Shown: positions 46,869 through 56,552, counted from the first letter of the stretch. The stretch: DNA of 64,000 bases from Armatimonadota bacterium (GCA_027451905.1 DAIDHV010000002.1:310001-374000); one strand, 5' to 3'. Program-made: numbers and translations. Notes: generated from the letters alone by a model not told the origin.

Positions 46869-48122
46869 TTAAATGAATAATAAACTCCAGGCTTCTACAG
46901 TCTCCTCTTTGAGCTTTTGAACTACAGGGGTGGGATTGATGAGAAGGCTTTGTTTGCCGATGCGGTAGTGCAAGAGTTCTGAAGGGGCTGCGGTGGGGTA
47001 TCGAGCCAAGGCAAGGTTTTGCTGATTTCCAAAGAACTCTAGCAAAAAGTTTTGGGTTTGGGAAGCCAAACCAAGAAAAGTGACTTGATCGGCACCGCCT
47101 TCACAGGCGCTCAGATAAGAAACAAGGGCCCATAGCCGTTCAACATTGGCAGATAGCGGGGGCTGAGATAATCCAGAGGATCGAAGATAGGGATGAATGG
47201 GGGAACTTGGGTGCTGAAACCGTAAAGATCGCACAACCGTGCGAAGAGACTGGGCGTTCCTCAAGATGAGAAAGTCATCAAAGATATGGACTTGAGGATG
47301 GGCAGAGAACTTGATTTCTTCACCTACATCTGGCAATTCGGATTGAGAGGTGACGGAATCCAAAGAAGGAGCTTTGGCAGAAGTCTCTTGGAAATGAAAG
47401 GGAATGGTGACAAATTGACGAGGCGGGCTCTCGATAGGGGATGAATCAAGTTGGCTCCGTTTGCTGCCTCTTTCTGCGATCGGCTGTACCGTAACTCGGT
47501 GGGAAAACTGATGGCGAGAGGGCATCAGGTGCGGTTTGTGATCGGTTCCCATCGAGTAAGCCTTAAAAGAGGCATCTCCCCAGTTGCGTTGGTCTTCAAT
47601 CTCAAAAAAATCCCCGGAAAAGGTAAGTTGCCATCCTTGGACAACCATTTTCTGAAACTGAGTGAAGGGATGTTGAGGCCCAACAACAAGTGGAAACTGA
47701 GAAATGGCCGGCGGACCGCCTTCCTTTTCGGTCAATGCAAGACTTCCTTCTAATTCTTGGGGAAGCAGAACGCACAGTCCGGTGCGATTCGTCAAGAATT
47801 CTTGGGTTGTTGTCCCTTGGACTTCATAAGTGAATCCACCGTCATCCTGTGAGGCGATCTTGCCTAGCCATTGAAAACCGATGCCGTGGTGAAAGACGTT
47901 GGCATTCCAGGTTAATGAGAAACCGTCCTCGATTAGAGTGTGGTCATGCACGCCCACAACGGGCATTGCGGTTGACCAATCTGGTCTGCGCACATGAAGG
48001 TAAACGGCTTGAATGAGTTCGGGCAGATAAGAGCCGGCTCGTTCCTTCATGGAAAGCAGGTAGCCGCGTTCAAGATCAAAAAACCCGGAAAGGAGGCTTG
48101 TTTGCAGGCTAAGATAGCTCAT
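46869..48122 (-). CDS. Protein with D-apionate lactonase (ApnL)-like N-terminal domain
   Basis: 417 residues, no signal peptide. Residues about 10-200 match what I recall of the ApnL family: FLTNRTGLCVLLPQE, then FPLVVGPQHPFTQFQKMVVQ and the strong block FSGDFFEIEDQRNWGDASFK. ApnL opens the lactone ring of D-apionate-related sugars. The protein is clearly shorter than the ~600-residue members I know, and the C-terminal half (FLILRNAQSLRTVVRSLRF, SANVERLWALVSYLSACEGG) is only loosely similar to the end of that family. A Ser/Pro-rich break lies about 225-280. Function is inferred. Confidence 0.55.
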   Translation of the reverse strand: MSYLSLQTSLLSGFFDLERGYLLSMKERAGSYLPELIQAVYLHVRRPDWSTAMPVVGVHDHTLIEDGFSLTWNANVFHHGIGFQWLGKIASQDDGGFTYEVQGTTTQEFLTNRTGLCVLLPQELEGSLALTEKEGGPPAISQFPLVVGPQHPFTQFQKMVVQGWQLTFSGDFFEIEDQRNWGDASFKAYSMGTDHKPHLMPSRHQFSHRVTVQPIAERGSKRSQLDSSPIESPPRQFVTIPFHFQETSAKAPSLDSVTSQSELPDVGEEIKFSAHPQVHIFDDFLILRNAQSLRTVVRSLRFQHPSSPIHPYLRSSGLSQPPLSANVERLWALVSYLSACEGGADQVTFLGLASQTQNFLLEFFGNQQNLALARYPTAAPSELLHYRIGKQSLLINPTPVVQKLKEETVEAWSLLFI

Positions 48123-48183
48123 AGGTCAAGAAATAGAGCACGAACCACCTCGGCTCGAAGGCAGAATCGTGAGACTCAAAGCC

Positions 48184-48501
48184 CTAGAGGGTGGCTTGCT
48201 GTTCCCTTTTTGCTTCAGCAGCGGTGGTCTGGGGCAAGGCGAGGCTGCGCTCAACGACCCCGACATACCAGGGCCCAAACTGGTTTCCGGTGGTTTCGTG
48301 CCAATCGTACAGGTAGCCAGCTACAAATTCGTCACTTGTTAATCTTTCCAAGAACTTATAGGTTGGTATCCACTTTTCATAAAGGACGGGATAACATTCA
48401 GAGGGCATCGGCGGCTGCATGAGGCGATAATCGTCGCTCACATCAATCACCGTCACTTTAACCAGATTATATGCCCAGAGGCTACCATCGATATTGGCCA
48501 T
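48184..48501 (-). CDS. Small orphan protein
   Basis: 105 residues from ATG 48501 (GGAAG about 9 nt upstream); the frame is open to TTG 48534. Composition is protein-like, rich in Tyr/Trp (YPVLYEKWIPTYKFLERLTS, AGYLYDWHETTGNQFGPWYV), no signal peptide or membrane helix. I do not recognise it. It sits between motB and the ApnL-like gene on the same strand. Confidence 0.6.
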   Translation of the reverse strand: MANIDGSLWAYNLVKVTVIDVSDDYRLMQPPMPSECYPVLYEKWIPTYKFLERLTSDEFVAGYLYDWHETTGNQFGPWYVGVVERSLALPQTTAAEAKREQQATL

Positions 48502-48580
48502 AAAGTTGAACTTCCAGACGGAGCCGATTCCCAAAAAGGCGCAACTGACTTTGGATTGGGGATCGCGCAGTTTTTAGCGG

Positions 48581-49453
48581 TTAGACACCGGATTTAGCGG
48601 ATGCCGGTCCAAGGCCATCAATGGGAGGCGGCTTGAGGTACTGCTTGGCTTGGTCAGCCGGCAAATAAGACGTGGAATGGGGGTTCACATCGTAGGGAAG
48701 CAAGATGCTGACCCGCCGATTGCGCCGATCATAGGGATTGCTTGGAATTTCCAGTTGAGTATCGGCAAGGGCGCGCACCTCTTGGATTTGATGGATGCTG
48801 ACTCCGTCTTCCATGAGGGCTCGTCTGAGGGCGTTGGCGCGGTCACTGCTGAGATCCCAATTGGTGTAGGTTAGGCTGGGATACGGTCTGCTGTCGGTAT
48901 GCCCTTCCAAAATCATTTTGTGGTCGGACTTGATCAGCATGGGGGTGATTGACTTTATCAAGACGAGGGCGTTGTGGTTGAGGACCGAACTTCCGGTTTT
49001 AAAGAAAGCCGCATCTTGAGATTCCACGAGTTCAATTCTCAGCCCTTCGGGAGTCATGTGAATTTCAACCCCCTTCGCCATGAGTTTGAGCAATCCCGCT
49101 GACTGCAATTTATCTTGCACAGTTTTGGCAAGCTTTTTGAGGTTTTCTGCTTCTTGGCGATAGGGCGAACTTGGCGGGTTTTCTGGTGCAGCAATCGCGT
49201 TATTGACGGAACCAGGAAGTTCAAACACGGAGTTGCTTTGAGGGGTTTGTTTGATTTTGCCAAACGGATCGTTGAAGTAGCCGGCAATAATCGAGCGAGT
49301 CTGTTGAGAAAGCCCCATGATCCACATGACCATAAAGAACGCCATCATAGCGGTAACAAAATCGGCATAGGCAACCTTCCAAGAACCTCCGTGGTGCCCG
49401 TGGCCACCATGGACTTTCTTTTTACGGATGATGATGGGGGCGCCGTTCGACAT
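48581..49453 (-). CDS. motB: Flagellar motor stator protein MotB
   Basis: 290 residues. A single membrane helix with the proton-carrying Asp in WKVAYADFVTAMMAFFMVMW, a plug/linker, and a C-terminal OmpA-like peptidoglycan-binding domain (ILEGHTDSRPYPS, WDLSSDRANALRRAL). The N-terminus has a basic, His/Gly-rich stretch (RKKKVHGGHGHHGGSWK). Three bases downstream of motA; no other flagellar gene is in the window. Confidence 0.95.
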   Translation of the reverse strand: MSNGAPIIIRKKKVHGGHGHHGGSWKVAYADFVTAMMAFFMVMWIMGLSQQTRSIIAGYFNDPFGKIKQTPQSNSVFELPGSVNNAIAAPENPPSSPYRQEAENLKKLAKTVQDKLQSAGLLKLMAKGVEIHMTPEGLRIELVESQDAAFFKTGSSVLNHNALVLIKSITPMLIKSDHKMILEGHTDSRPYPSLTYTNWDLSSDRANALRRALMEDGVSIHQIQEVRALADTQLEIPSNPYDRRNRRVSILLPYDVNPHSTSYLPADQAKQYLKPPPIDGLGPASAKSGV

Positions 49454-49456
49454 GGT

Positions 49457-50314
49457 TTAAGCGGCCTTCTCTTTGACTCCGGCTTCCATCTCTGCAAATC
49501 CGGGCCGTACGGAAGGCTCAATGTTGCGTCGTGCAAATTCGACGCAGGTGATCGGTGATTCACCCCTTGCAAAGCTAAAAAGGGCAAATCGGATGCAGGC
49601 GAGGTACTGGCCTTCTGACTTGAGGCGAAGAGTCATCGCGCGAGAGAGGGGGGCAAAGACGCCATAGGCAAGCAGAATTCCCATAAACGTTCCCACAAGG
49701 GCAGCGGCAACCGATTCGCCAATGGCGGCAGCGGCGCCACCAATTTTGCCCATCGTGATGATAACACCGAGAACGGCAGCAACAATTCCGAATCCAGGCA
49801 TCGCGTCACCCACGGTTTGGAGGGCGTCGGCAGGAATGCTTTCTTCGGAGTGGGCGATTTCGAGGTCAATCTCCATCATTTCATTGAGGTCATGGGGACC
49901 CACCGCACCGGTTAAGATGACCTTCATCGTGTCGCAAAAGAAGTGGACGGCGTGGTGATTGGCAAGGAAGGAAGGGTAATTCTTGATGATTTCTGACTGT
50001 TCTGGATCTTCAATATGGCTTTCCAATCCAAGAAGACCTTCTTTTCTGGCAACGTTAAAGAGGTTGTACATCATCTTCAACAGGTCCATATAGGCAGCTT
50101 TGGTGAAGGCGTCGGGCTTGAGCAGCCCCATGATTGCCTTGATCGAACTGCTGACATTCTTCATGCCATTGGCAGCGAGAAAGGAACCACCGCCCGCACC
50201 TGCCAAGATGACTAATTCATTGATTTGGATGAGGACTCCAAAACTACCGCCGTGCATGGCGAAACCGGCAACGACGGCTCCGAGCACAACTAGAATTCCA
50301 ATAATGGTGAACAT
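49457..50314 (-). CDS. motA: Flagellar motor stator protein MotA
   Basis: 285 residues, four membrane helices. MFTIIGILVVLGAVVAGFAM, GVLIQINELVILAGAGGGSF, then DAMPGFGIVAAVLGVIITMG and ALVGTFMGILLAYGVFAPL are the canonical MotA blocks of the proton-driven type. Starts the motAB pair. Confidence 0.96.
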   Translation of the reverse strand: MFTIIGILVVLGAVVAGFAMHGGSFGVLIQINELVILAGAGGGSFLAANGMKNVSSSIKAIMGLLKPDAFTKAAYMDLLKMMYNLFNVARKEGLLGLESHIEDPEQSEIIKNYPSFLANHHAVHFFCDTMKVILTGAVGPHDLNEMMEIDLEIAHSEESIPADALQTVGDAMPGFGIVAAVLGVIITMGKIGGAAAAIGESVAAALVGTFMGILLAYGVFAPLSRAMTLRLKSEGQYLACIRFALFSFARGESPITCVEFARRNIEPSVRPGFAEMEAGVKEKAA

Positions 50315-51101
50315 GAAGGAAGATCGCTTATTAAAGATTTTCGGTTCAAATGGAGAATTTTCTTACCGCTGAATCCAGGTATTTTCACGGAAATCTCGGT
50401 ACTAAAGTACGCGAGGAATGTATAATAGAGGGGGAGGTTGGCACAGGGAAGGGCAGAGAATGGCTCACGATGAGCAAGACCGGATAGGGAATGGCTAGTT
50501 TTCCTACCGATTTAAGATTGGTCGGTGAGCTACGACTTCCAGTGGGATGCCAATTTGTCAAGATTGTTCTAGGGGTTAGTCTTAAGATCGATGATGGCGG
50601 TTCACTTACTATTGTTCACTTATTATCTTTCAATGATTATCGTTTACTATTTTTTATGTTTTGGGAGAGAACTGAAGATTTCCGCCGGGCCAATCCGTCT
50701 CAATAGAACCGGTCTAGAAAGAGGTCAGGGATTTGTTGAAAACGGGTTGGCTTCGACCAAAGCCAAGGTTTGGACACCCAATTTGCAAAGAGGGCGGTTC
50801 GGAACCGCAATCGGGTTGGTTGCAGGACGCGAATTCCTTTCTAAAACCCCGAGGAAAATGGAAAGCGGGCGTGCAAAGAAGATGATCCGCTAGGAAAACG
50901 GGAATGGAAATAAAATTGGGAAATCAGCATCGGTGGCCAATTCAGGATCAAGGCTTACCTTTTCAGGGAGCGGCACAGAGCAATGCGGAAATAAACCCAA
51001 AGGGCGCAGAAACAAATTTAAGGGGTCCCGATCAAAACCAGGATGCTTCTGGACTTCGCCCAATGATCTTGGGGTGACCATGAAAAAGATTCAAGGAAGA
51101 G
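50315..51101. other. 787-base stretch without a confident gene, upstream of motA and mutL
   Basis: Divergent region between motA and mutL. On the plus strand there is a perfect TATAAT at 50421-50426 (no clear -35). Short open frames exist: 50491-50706 (71 codons, ATG, FPTDLRLVGELRLPVGCQF), 50591-50893, and 50904-51077 (57 residues, Gln/Asn-rich, e.g. NLRGPDQNQDASG). None has convincing similarity or a good ribosome site; the last recalls the linker of the following MutL. It may be a long leader, decayed genes or a small unknown gene. Confidence 0.45.
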
Positions 51102-53573
51102 ATGAACCAAGCTAGAAAGGTCGAACTGCTTGACCCTCATACCATCAACCAAATTGCGGCTGGTGAAGTGGTGGAAAGGCCCGCGTCTGCCCTGAAAGAG
51201 TTGGTGGAGAATTCCCTAGACGCAGGTGCAAGCCGCATCGTTGTTGATTTAGAAAAGTCTGGGAAGGCCCTCATGAAGGTGGTCGATGACGGCCACGGCA
51301 TGTCTTCTGAAGACATGGGGATGGCCCTCTTGCGGCATGCAACCAGCAAAATCCGGCGAGTGGAAGACCTTCACCACGTTGAGTCTTTGGGGTTTCGGGG
51401 TGAGGCTTTGCCGTCGATTGCCTCGGTTTCTCGGCTAAGCCTCAAATCGGCAACCGATCATGGCATCGCCCATCAAATAGATGTCGAATACGGGCAAATT
51501 ACCCATTCAGGTCCAGTTTCAGGCCTCAAAGGCACAGAGGTCCTTGTCCGAGATCTTTTTGGGAATACACCGGCAAGGCTCAAATTTTTAAAGAGCGACA
51601 CGGTTGAATTGGGGGCTTGCATGGATGCGGTAAGCCGCCTTGCGATGTCCCACCCCGAAGTGGGTTTTCTCTTGCGCCACGGAGGACGAGAGGTCTTCCG
51701 CACCGACGGAAGTGGCAACCTTTATGAAGCGATTTCCGGAATATGGAGCCGAGAAATCGCGTCTGGTCTTGCCCGCGTTGACGGTGAGGTGGCAGGAATT
51801 CGGCTTGAGGGGTATGTCAGCCCACCTTACCTGACAAAACCCACGAGGGCCTTCCAGTTTTTGTATGTCAACGGTCGATCGGTGAAATCTCGGTCACTGA
51901 CGATCGCACTCGATCAAGCCTACCGAGACATGACCCCTGAGAGGCGATTCCCTCTCATTGTTTTGAACTTGCAGGTCAATCCCGAATGGATTGACGTCAA
52001 CGTATCGCCAACTAAGTCCGAAGTTCGGTTTCAGAGGGAAGGCGCCGTCTTCGAGGCCCTACGGGTCGCCATTCGGTCTGCCCTTTTGGAGCAAGGAATG
52101 ATCCCCAACGCGCGGGCAGTGGCTACCGTTAACGAGGCGCTGGCGAACCTAGCCCAAAAGTCAAGTTTCGGCATGAGCACGGAGTCCCAAACTCTTTGGA
52201 GAAATGGCCAAGAGGAGTCAAATCGGGTGCGATCGGAGACAGGCTTTCTTGGGGACGGATCCTTTTTACCGGGCCACCTAGGGCAGGCGTCGGGTGGGGA
52301 GAGGTCTTTGATGGAGGGTCTTGTTGGTTCCGAGTCAAACCGCGAGGGTTTCGAGGGAATCTTGAATGGGGGAAGCAGCGTGCCAACGACAGGTTCTGCC
52401 TCCTTAGCCCCAAACTTTGTATCCACGGGAATAGACGCCCCCTTGACGGGGAGCCATCCAGGGTCCAAAGAGGATGGGGGATTAGGGTTCCTTGGGGCTC
52501 TTCTTGATGATGGGTTTGAAAGGGCGGAAGTTGCGGACCAGGCAGGGCAAGATGTTCGGGGCGGAAATGAAGATCGAGTTGGATTTCAGGATGTTAACGG
52601 ACCGAAAAATAATCCCTTTAACGGGAGTCAAATTCAAAACCGGGATCAGAGCCATGATCGCGATCAAAACCTAGTTCAAACGGAAAACCAAGATCGAGGT
52701 CAAAACCGGGATCGGGGGCAAAACCAGGACGTTTCAAGGGATCAAAGCAAGGACGTTTTGAGGGATCATAGCCAACGTTGGGATCAAAATCAGGTTCAAA
52801 ACTGGGACAGAGATCAAGATTTTTTTGCAGGAGCCCTCGAATACCCATCGACTCAAGCCCAGGGGTTTAAGACGCAAGCGGTCAACCTTTCCTCGGCAAC
52901 GACAAACCTCGAAGAACAGCCACTTGGGCAGTCACCTAGTCCTTCACTTAGTCCGTCAAGTAGTCCGTCTCCAAGACAGCCATTTCTTGAGCTTTTGGAT
53001 GGATTGCGGGTCATCGGGCAAGCGATGAAGACATTTATCCTTGCCGAAACCGCCAAGGGGATAATTATCATCGATCAGCACGTGGCCCATGAACGGATTT
53101 TGTATGAGAGGCTCTATCAACAAAGGGGAAGAGGGGCCCTAGAAACTCAGCCTCTGCTGGCACCCTTGGTTCTTGCGTTTGATAAACGAACTCTTGTTTT
53201 GTTGGGAGAACGGATTGATGAAGTCAGGGAAGCGGGATTCGAGGTTGAGCCCTTTGGGGCGAGCGGTGAACTCTTGGTCAGGGCGGTCCCTGCTGTCATG
53301 AGGAGCAAAGATCCCGCCAAGTTGGTGAGATCATTGGTCGAAGATATTGCCGAGGGGGTGGCTCGGCACCGAACCCCAACTTGTGAACAGGTTTGGGCGA
53401 TGGCTTCTTGCAAAATGGCGGTTAAGGCAGGAGATCCGCTTAGTATTGCCGAAATGACAAAGCTTATTGAAGATCTTGCGATTACGGAGAATCCGTACCT
53501 TTGCCCCCACGGGCGGCCGATCACCGTCACTTTAGATGGTTACCAATTGCTGAAGCTTTTTAAGCGGGTATGA
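51102..53573 (+). CDS. mutL: DNA mismatch repair protein MutL with very long repetitive linker
   Basis: 823 residues, versus about 600-650 usually. N-terminal GHKL ATPase about 1-335 (INQIAAGEVVERPASALKEL, VVDDGHGMSSEDM, HATSKIRRVEDL, ESLGFRGEALPSIASV). C-terminal dimerisation/endonuclease domain about 630-823, with DQHVAHERILYE (metal-binding DQHA-x2-E-x4-E with Ala to Val), ASCKMAVKAGD and CPHGRPITV, so it probably has nuclease activity. Between them some 300 residues are disordered, with a Gln/Asn/Asp/Arg repeat at about 510-575. AAGGAAG precedes the ATG. ruvC follows. Confidence 0.95.
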   Translation: MNQARKVELLDPHTINQIAAGEVVERPASALKELVENSLDAGASRIVVDLEKSGKALMKVVDDGHGMSSEDMGMALLRHATSKIRRVEDLHHVESLGFRGEALPSIASVSRLSLKSATDHGIAHQIDVEYGQITHSGPVSGLKGTEVLVRDLFGNTPARLKFLKSDTVELGACMDAVSRLAMSHPEVGFLLRHGGREVFRTDGSGNLYEAISGIWSREIASGLARVDGEVAGIRLEGYVSPPYLTKPTRAFQFLYVNGRSVKSRSLTIALDQAYRDMTPERRFPLIVLNLQVNPEWIDVNVSPTKSEVRFQREGAVFEALRVAIRSALLEQGMIPNARAVATVNEALANLAQKSSFGMSTESQTLWRNGQEESNRVRSETGFLGDGSFLPGHLGQASGGERSLMEGLVGSESNREGFEGILNGGSSVPTTGSASLAPNFVSTGIDAPLTGSHPGSKEDGGLGFLGALLDDGFERAEVADQAGQDVRGGNEDRVGFQDVNGPKNNPFNGSQIQNRDQSHDRDQNLVQTENQDRGQNRDRGQNQDVSRDQSKDVLRDHSQRWDQNQVQNWDRDQDFFAGALEYPSTQAQGFKTQAVNLSSATTNLEEQPLGQSPSPSLSPSSSPSPRQPFLELLDGLRVIGQAMKTFILAETAKGIIIIDQHVAHERILYERLYQQRGRGALETQPLLAPLVLAFDKRTLVLLGERIDEVREAGFEVEPFGASGELLVRAVPAVMRSKDPAKLVRSLVEDIAEGVARHRTPTCEQVWAMASCKMAVKAGDPLSIAEMTKLIEDLAITENPYLCPHGRPITVTLDGYQLLKLFKRV
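52628..52824 (+). repeat. Degenerate short tandem repeats in the mutL linker
   Basis: About 200 bases made of diverged copies of a unit close to GGGATCAAAAC/CGGGATCA, encoding runs such as RDQN, DRGQN and WDQN. Copies vary in length by whole codons, so the frame is kept. It looks like an expanding/contracting repeat region. Confidence 0.7.
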
Positions 53574-53640
53574 GCGGAGAGAGCAACAATCTGAGCCTGA
53601 AATCAGGGCTTTAAGAGGCTACACAGCGGGAGGCAATATC

Positions 53641-54123
53641 ATGAAAACACTAGGGATTGATCCAGGATTTGGGCGCATTGGGTATGGTTGTATCGAAAGG
53701 ATTGGGTCTCGGCTGATTTGCCACCATTTCGGAGTCATTGAAACCGAGAAGGGGCCGATACCGATGCGGCTCAAAGCTATTCACGATGAAATTAGCAAGT
53801 TAATTGAAGAATTTCAACCCGACACAATGGCAACCGAAAAATTGATCTTTGCCGCCAATCGCACGACGGCTCTCGATGTCTCGAAAGCCCTCGGCGTCAT
53901 TTTATTAACCAGCGAACAAGCCCACATCCCTTGGGTGGAATATGGGCCAGGAGAAGTGAAACTGAGCGTGACCGGCAACGGGGCAGCCGAGAAAAAGCAA
54001 GTCAAATTTATGACCCAGAAACTCCTCGGGCTTGAGGCGATCAAGGGCCATGATGACGCGGCCGACGCTCTTGCCATTGCCCTGACCCATTGCCTGCGCT
54101 CTTCATTGGTTCCTAAGCGCTGA
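53641..54123 (+). CDS. ruvC: Crossover junction endodeoxyribonuclease RuvC
   Basis: 160 residues. Resolves Holliday junctions. Catalytic acidic residues: Asp7 in LGIDPGFGRIGYG, Glu66 in MATEKLIFAANRTTALDV, and the C-terminal Asp pair region KGHDDAADALAIALTH. Shine-Dalgarno GGGAGG 7 nt before the ATG. ruvA and ruvB are not adjacent. It lies 67 bases after mutL. Confidence 0.96.
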   Translation: MKTLGIDPGFGRIGYGCIERIGSRLICHHFGVIETEKGPIPMRLKAIHDEISKLIEEFQPDTMATEKLIFAANRTTALDVSKALGVILLTSEQAHIPWVEYGPGEVKLSVTGNGAAEKKQVKFMTQKLLGLEAIKGHDDAADALAIALTHCLRSSLVPKR

Positions 54124-54289
54124 TCCTCTTCCTCGGGGCCCTTGTAAAACCTGAACCCTCCCCTCCCTTGAGTTCAGCCTCGTAATTGTGCAAGTTCTCA
54201 TCACTCCTGAAATGGATACGGGGAATTGAACCTTTTCAGAGATGGAATGTACCTTTGGGCAAGGCGGCGGTGTTGCCCGAGGTTTGAAC

Positions 54290-56527
54290 ATGAATTTGGA
54301 TTTTCTCACATTGGGGCATAAGAGATTAGGGGGCCACAAAATGGCAGGTCTCCTTACAGTGACTTTTCTTGTATCGTTAGTTGGAAGCGTGTGGGGGCAA
54401 AGCAAGAATCCTTTGCTCGGCAATCAAGGCATGATTGGCGGAGGTCAGGTTCAAATGTTTGGGCAGCCAATTCACTTGACCTCAACACCGGTATTTTCTA
54501 ACTTTTCAACTCCTGTCGAAACTCAGTCCAGTGCGTTTGTAGCGTTTGGGGGCACCCAGTACAACGTTCAGCCGGGACAGCTTCAAATCAATTTCCCTTC
54601 GGTTGCCAATGGATCAGCCGCGTTGATGGTTTTGAATAATGTCAACAATGTGAGCTTTTCTGGGTACGGCGGAACTGCCCTCACCATGACAAACCCGTCT
54701 TCTTCGGCGGAGTCCATTTCGGTTTGGGTTGTGGATACCAGTAATCAGGCGTGGAGGGCGGATATTGTGTTGCCCGCCAACTCTACTCAAAACTATGCCT
54801 TTTTGAACTCGCCGGCTCCCAGCGGCACTTCGGTAGGCATGCAGGCATTGCCGCCGATCTTTTCGGGATTTGTTAACGTTTTCAGCACTGGCTCGTCAAG
54901 CATCAACTGGTCCCAGATTGCCTCGATCCAGGTGTATTCTATCGGCCCCCAGTCCGCTCAGACGGTTGATATTTCCAACATTTGGCTACTCTCCAATGTC
55001 TCCCTGAGCCAGCTTCTTACCGGGTGTACCGATCGGTGGGGCCAATCGACTTTGAATCCTTGCGAAAATACAATTGCTGCCGATTCGGACCTCGTCAATG
55101 AGAATACAAACGAGCAAAAGACGCTGGCTTCAGGTCCGTTATTGACCAACATTGATGCCTATGGGGGAAGCACATCCCTGCCTGCTCAAACCGCAACCGG
55201 ATCCTGGCAGCTGAGCCAAGTTAACGGGAAATGGTGGTTTGTTGACCCTCTCGGGCACCTGTACTTTATGTCAGGAGTTGACGAGGTTGACCCGTCCAAA
55301 GGAGCTACGATTGTCACCAACCGGAACTACCTGTTTCAGTCTTTGCCAAGTTCTACCGATCCCCTTGCTGTCAACTATGGCACAACCACTGTCAATGGTC
55401 AGCAGTTGCAGACCTATAACATGTACACCCAAAACCTACAGCTAAAATACCAAACCCCGAATTGGCTCCAGCCATGGCTAACCACCACAACCAAGCGGCT
55501 GCAGAATTGGGGCTTCAATAGCTATGGCTCTTACAGCGAATGGTATGAAAACAACACGAATACGCTTCCGTATTTGGCAAGCCTTTCGCTGACCGGCAGC
55601 TACGATACGATTCCAACTGGCAATAACACCAACGCGGCGGTGCTACCTGATCCATGGGATCCTCAATTCAAAAGCGTTTTGCATAGCAATATGAATCTGC
55701 TGATGGAAACCATGAAAACTGACTCAATGCTGGTTGGAATCTACACGGGGATTGAACTTGGCTGGACAGGACTGGGACCAAATCAAAACCTTGGGGTTGC
55801 GTTTGGAGTCATGAATTCCGGTCCTTCGGAGCCAGCCCATATTCAACTTGTCAACATGCTTCAAGCCGAGTACAAGAACATCAGGTATCTCAATTTGTAC
55901 TGGAACACTCACTTCAGTTCGTTTCAATCCGTGAACTTCCCTCTTGGGTACCCAGGATCGGTGACGCCTTGGATGGCGCAAGATCTTGATCAGTTTGAGG
56001 TTCAGTTTGCGGCTCAATTCTTCTCAACCTGCAAGAGCGTTATCAAGACCTACAATCCTAACCTTCTGTACCTTGGCACCGAAATCGGCCACTATTGCCC
56101 AGAGGTGATGCAAGGGGCAGTTGGCAATGTTGACGCCATGTGCGTGAATCGGTATGACGTTTCAATACCAACCGATGTTATCGGTGATGCTCAAACCTAC
56201 AACATTCCAATGTTAATCACCGAGTTTGACTTTAGCTCTACTCAGAGTGGAATGTGGGCGGGACCGATGGTACAAGAACCCGATGAGGCAATCCGAGACC
56301 AGGATGCGGTGAACTACATGAACCAAGCTACCACAAATCCAATGGTGGTGGGTGCCGATTGGTACTTGTACTATGACGATCCACTGACAGGTTCCCTATA
56401 CGGTTATCCTACCGGTGGAAACTTCAATCAAGGGCTGGTTGACCAGACTGATACGCCTTATTGGCCCCTGATTAGTGCCTTCCAGCAGTTCCATTTGACC
56501 ATGTATTCCACAAGATGGAACTCTTAG
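54290..56527 (+). CDS. Secreted GH50-like (beta-agarase/beta-galactosidase-like) glycosidase
   Basis: 745 residues from ATG 54290 (GAGG 7 nt upstream); the frame opens at 54242. Signal peptide with core MAGLLTVTFLVSLVGSVWGQ. An N-terminal beta-sandwich region (about 60-260, Ser/Asn-rich) precedes a barrel with GH50-type blocks: NGKWWFVDPLGHLYFMSGVD, LQNWGFNSYGSYSEWYEN, GIYTGIELGWTG (likely acid/base Glu) and PMLITEFDFSST (likely nucleophile Glu). Actual substrate is uncertain: agarans or other beta-galactans. Monocistronic, with a strong terminator. Confidence 0.78.
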   Translation: MNLDFLTLGHKRLGGHKMAGLLTVTFLVSLVGSVWGQSKNPLLGNQGMIGGGQVQMFGQPIHLTSTPVFSNFSTPVETQSSAFVAFGGTQYNVQPGQLQINFPSVANGSAALMVLNNVNNVSFSGYGGTALTMTNPSSSAESISVWVVDTSNQAWRADIVLPANSTQNYAFLNSPAPSGTSVGMQALPPIFSGFVNVFSTGSSSINWSQIASIQVYSIGPQSAQTVDISNIWLLSNVSLSQLLTGCTDRWGQSTLNPCENTIAADSDLVNENTNEQKTLASGPLLTNIDAYGGSTSLPAQTATGSWQLSQVNGKWWFVDPLGHLYFMSGVDEVDPSKGATIVTNRNYLFQSLPSSTDPLAVNYGTTTVNGQQLQTYNMYTQNLQLKYQTPNWLQPWLTTTTKRLQNWGFNSYGSYSEWYENNTNTLPYLASLSLTGSYDTIPTGNNTNAAVLPDPWDPQFKSVLHSNMNLLMETMKTDSMLVGIYTGIELGWTGLGPNQNLGVAFGVMNSGPSEPAHIQLVNMLQAEYKNIRYLNLYWNTHFSSFQSVNFPLGYPGSVTPWMAQDLDQFEVQFAAQFFSTCKSVIKTYNPNLLYLGTEIGHYCPEVMQGAVGNVDAMCVNRYDVSIPTDVIGDAQTYNIPMLITEFDFSSTQSGMWAGPMVQEPDEAIRDQDAVNYMNQATTNPMVVGADWYLYYDDPLTGSLYGYPTGGNFNQGLVDQTDTPYWPLISAFQQFHLTMYSTRWNS

Positions 56528-56552
56528 GTAGCCCATCCTAACCACCAAAATC

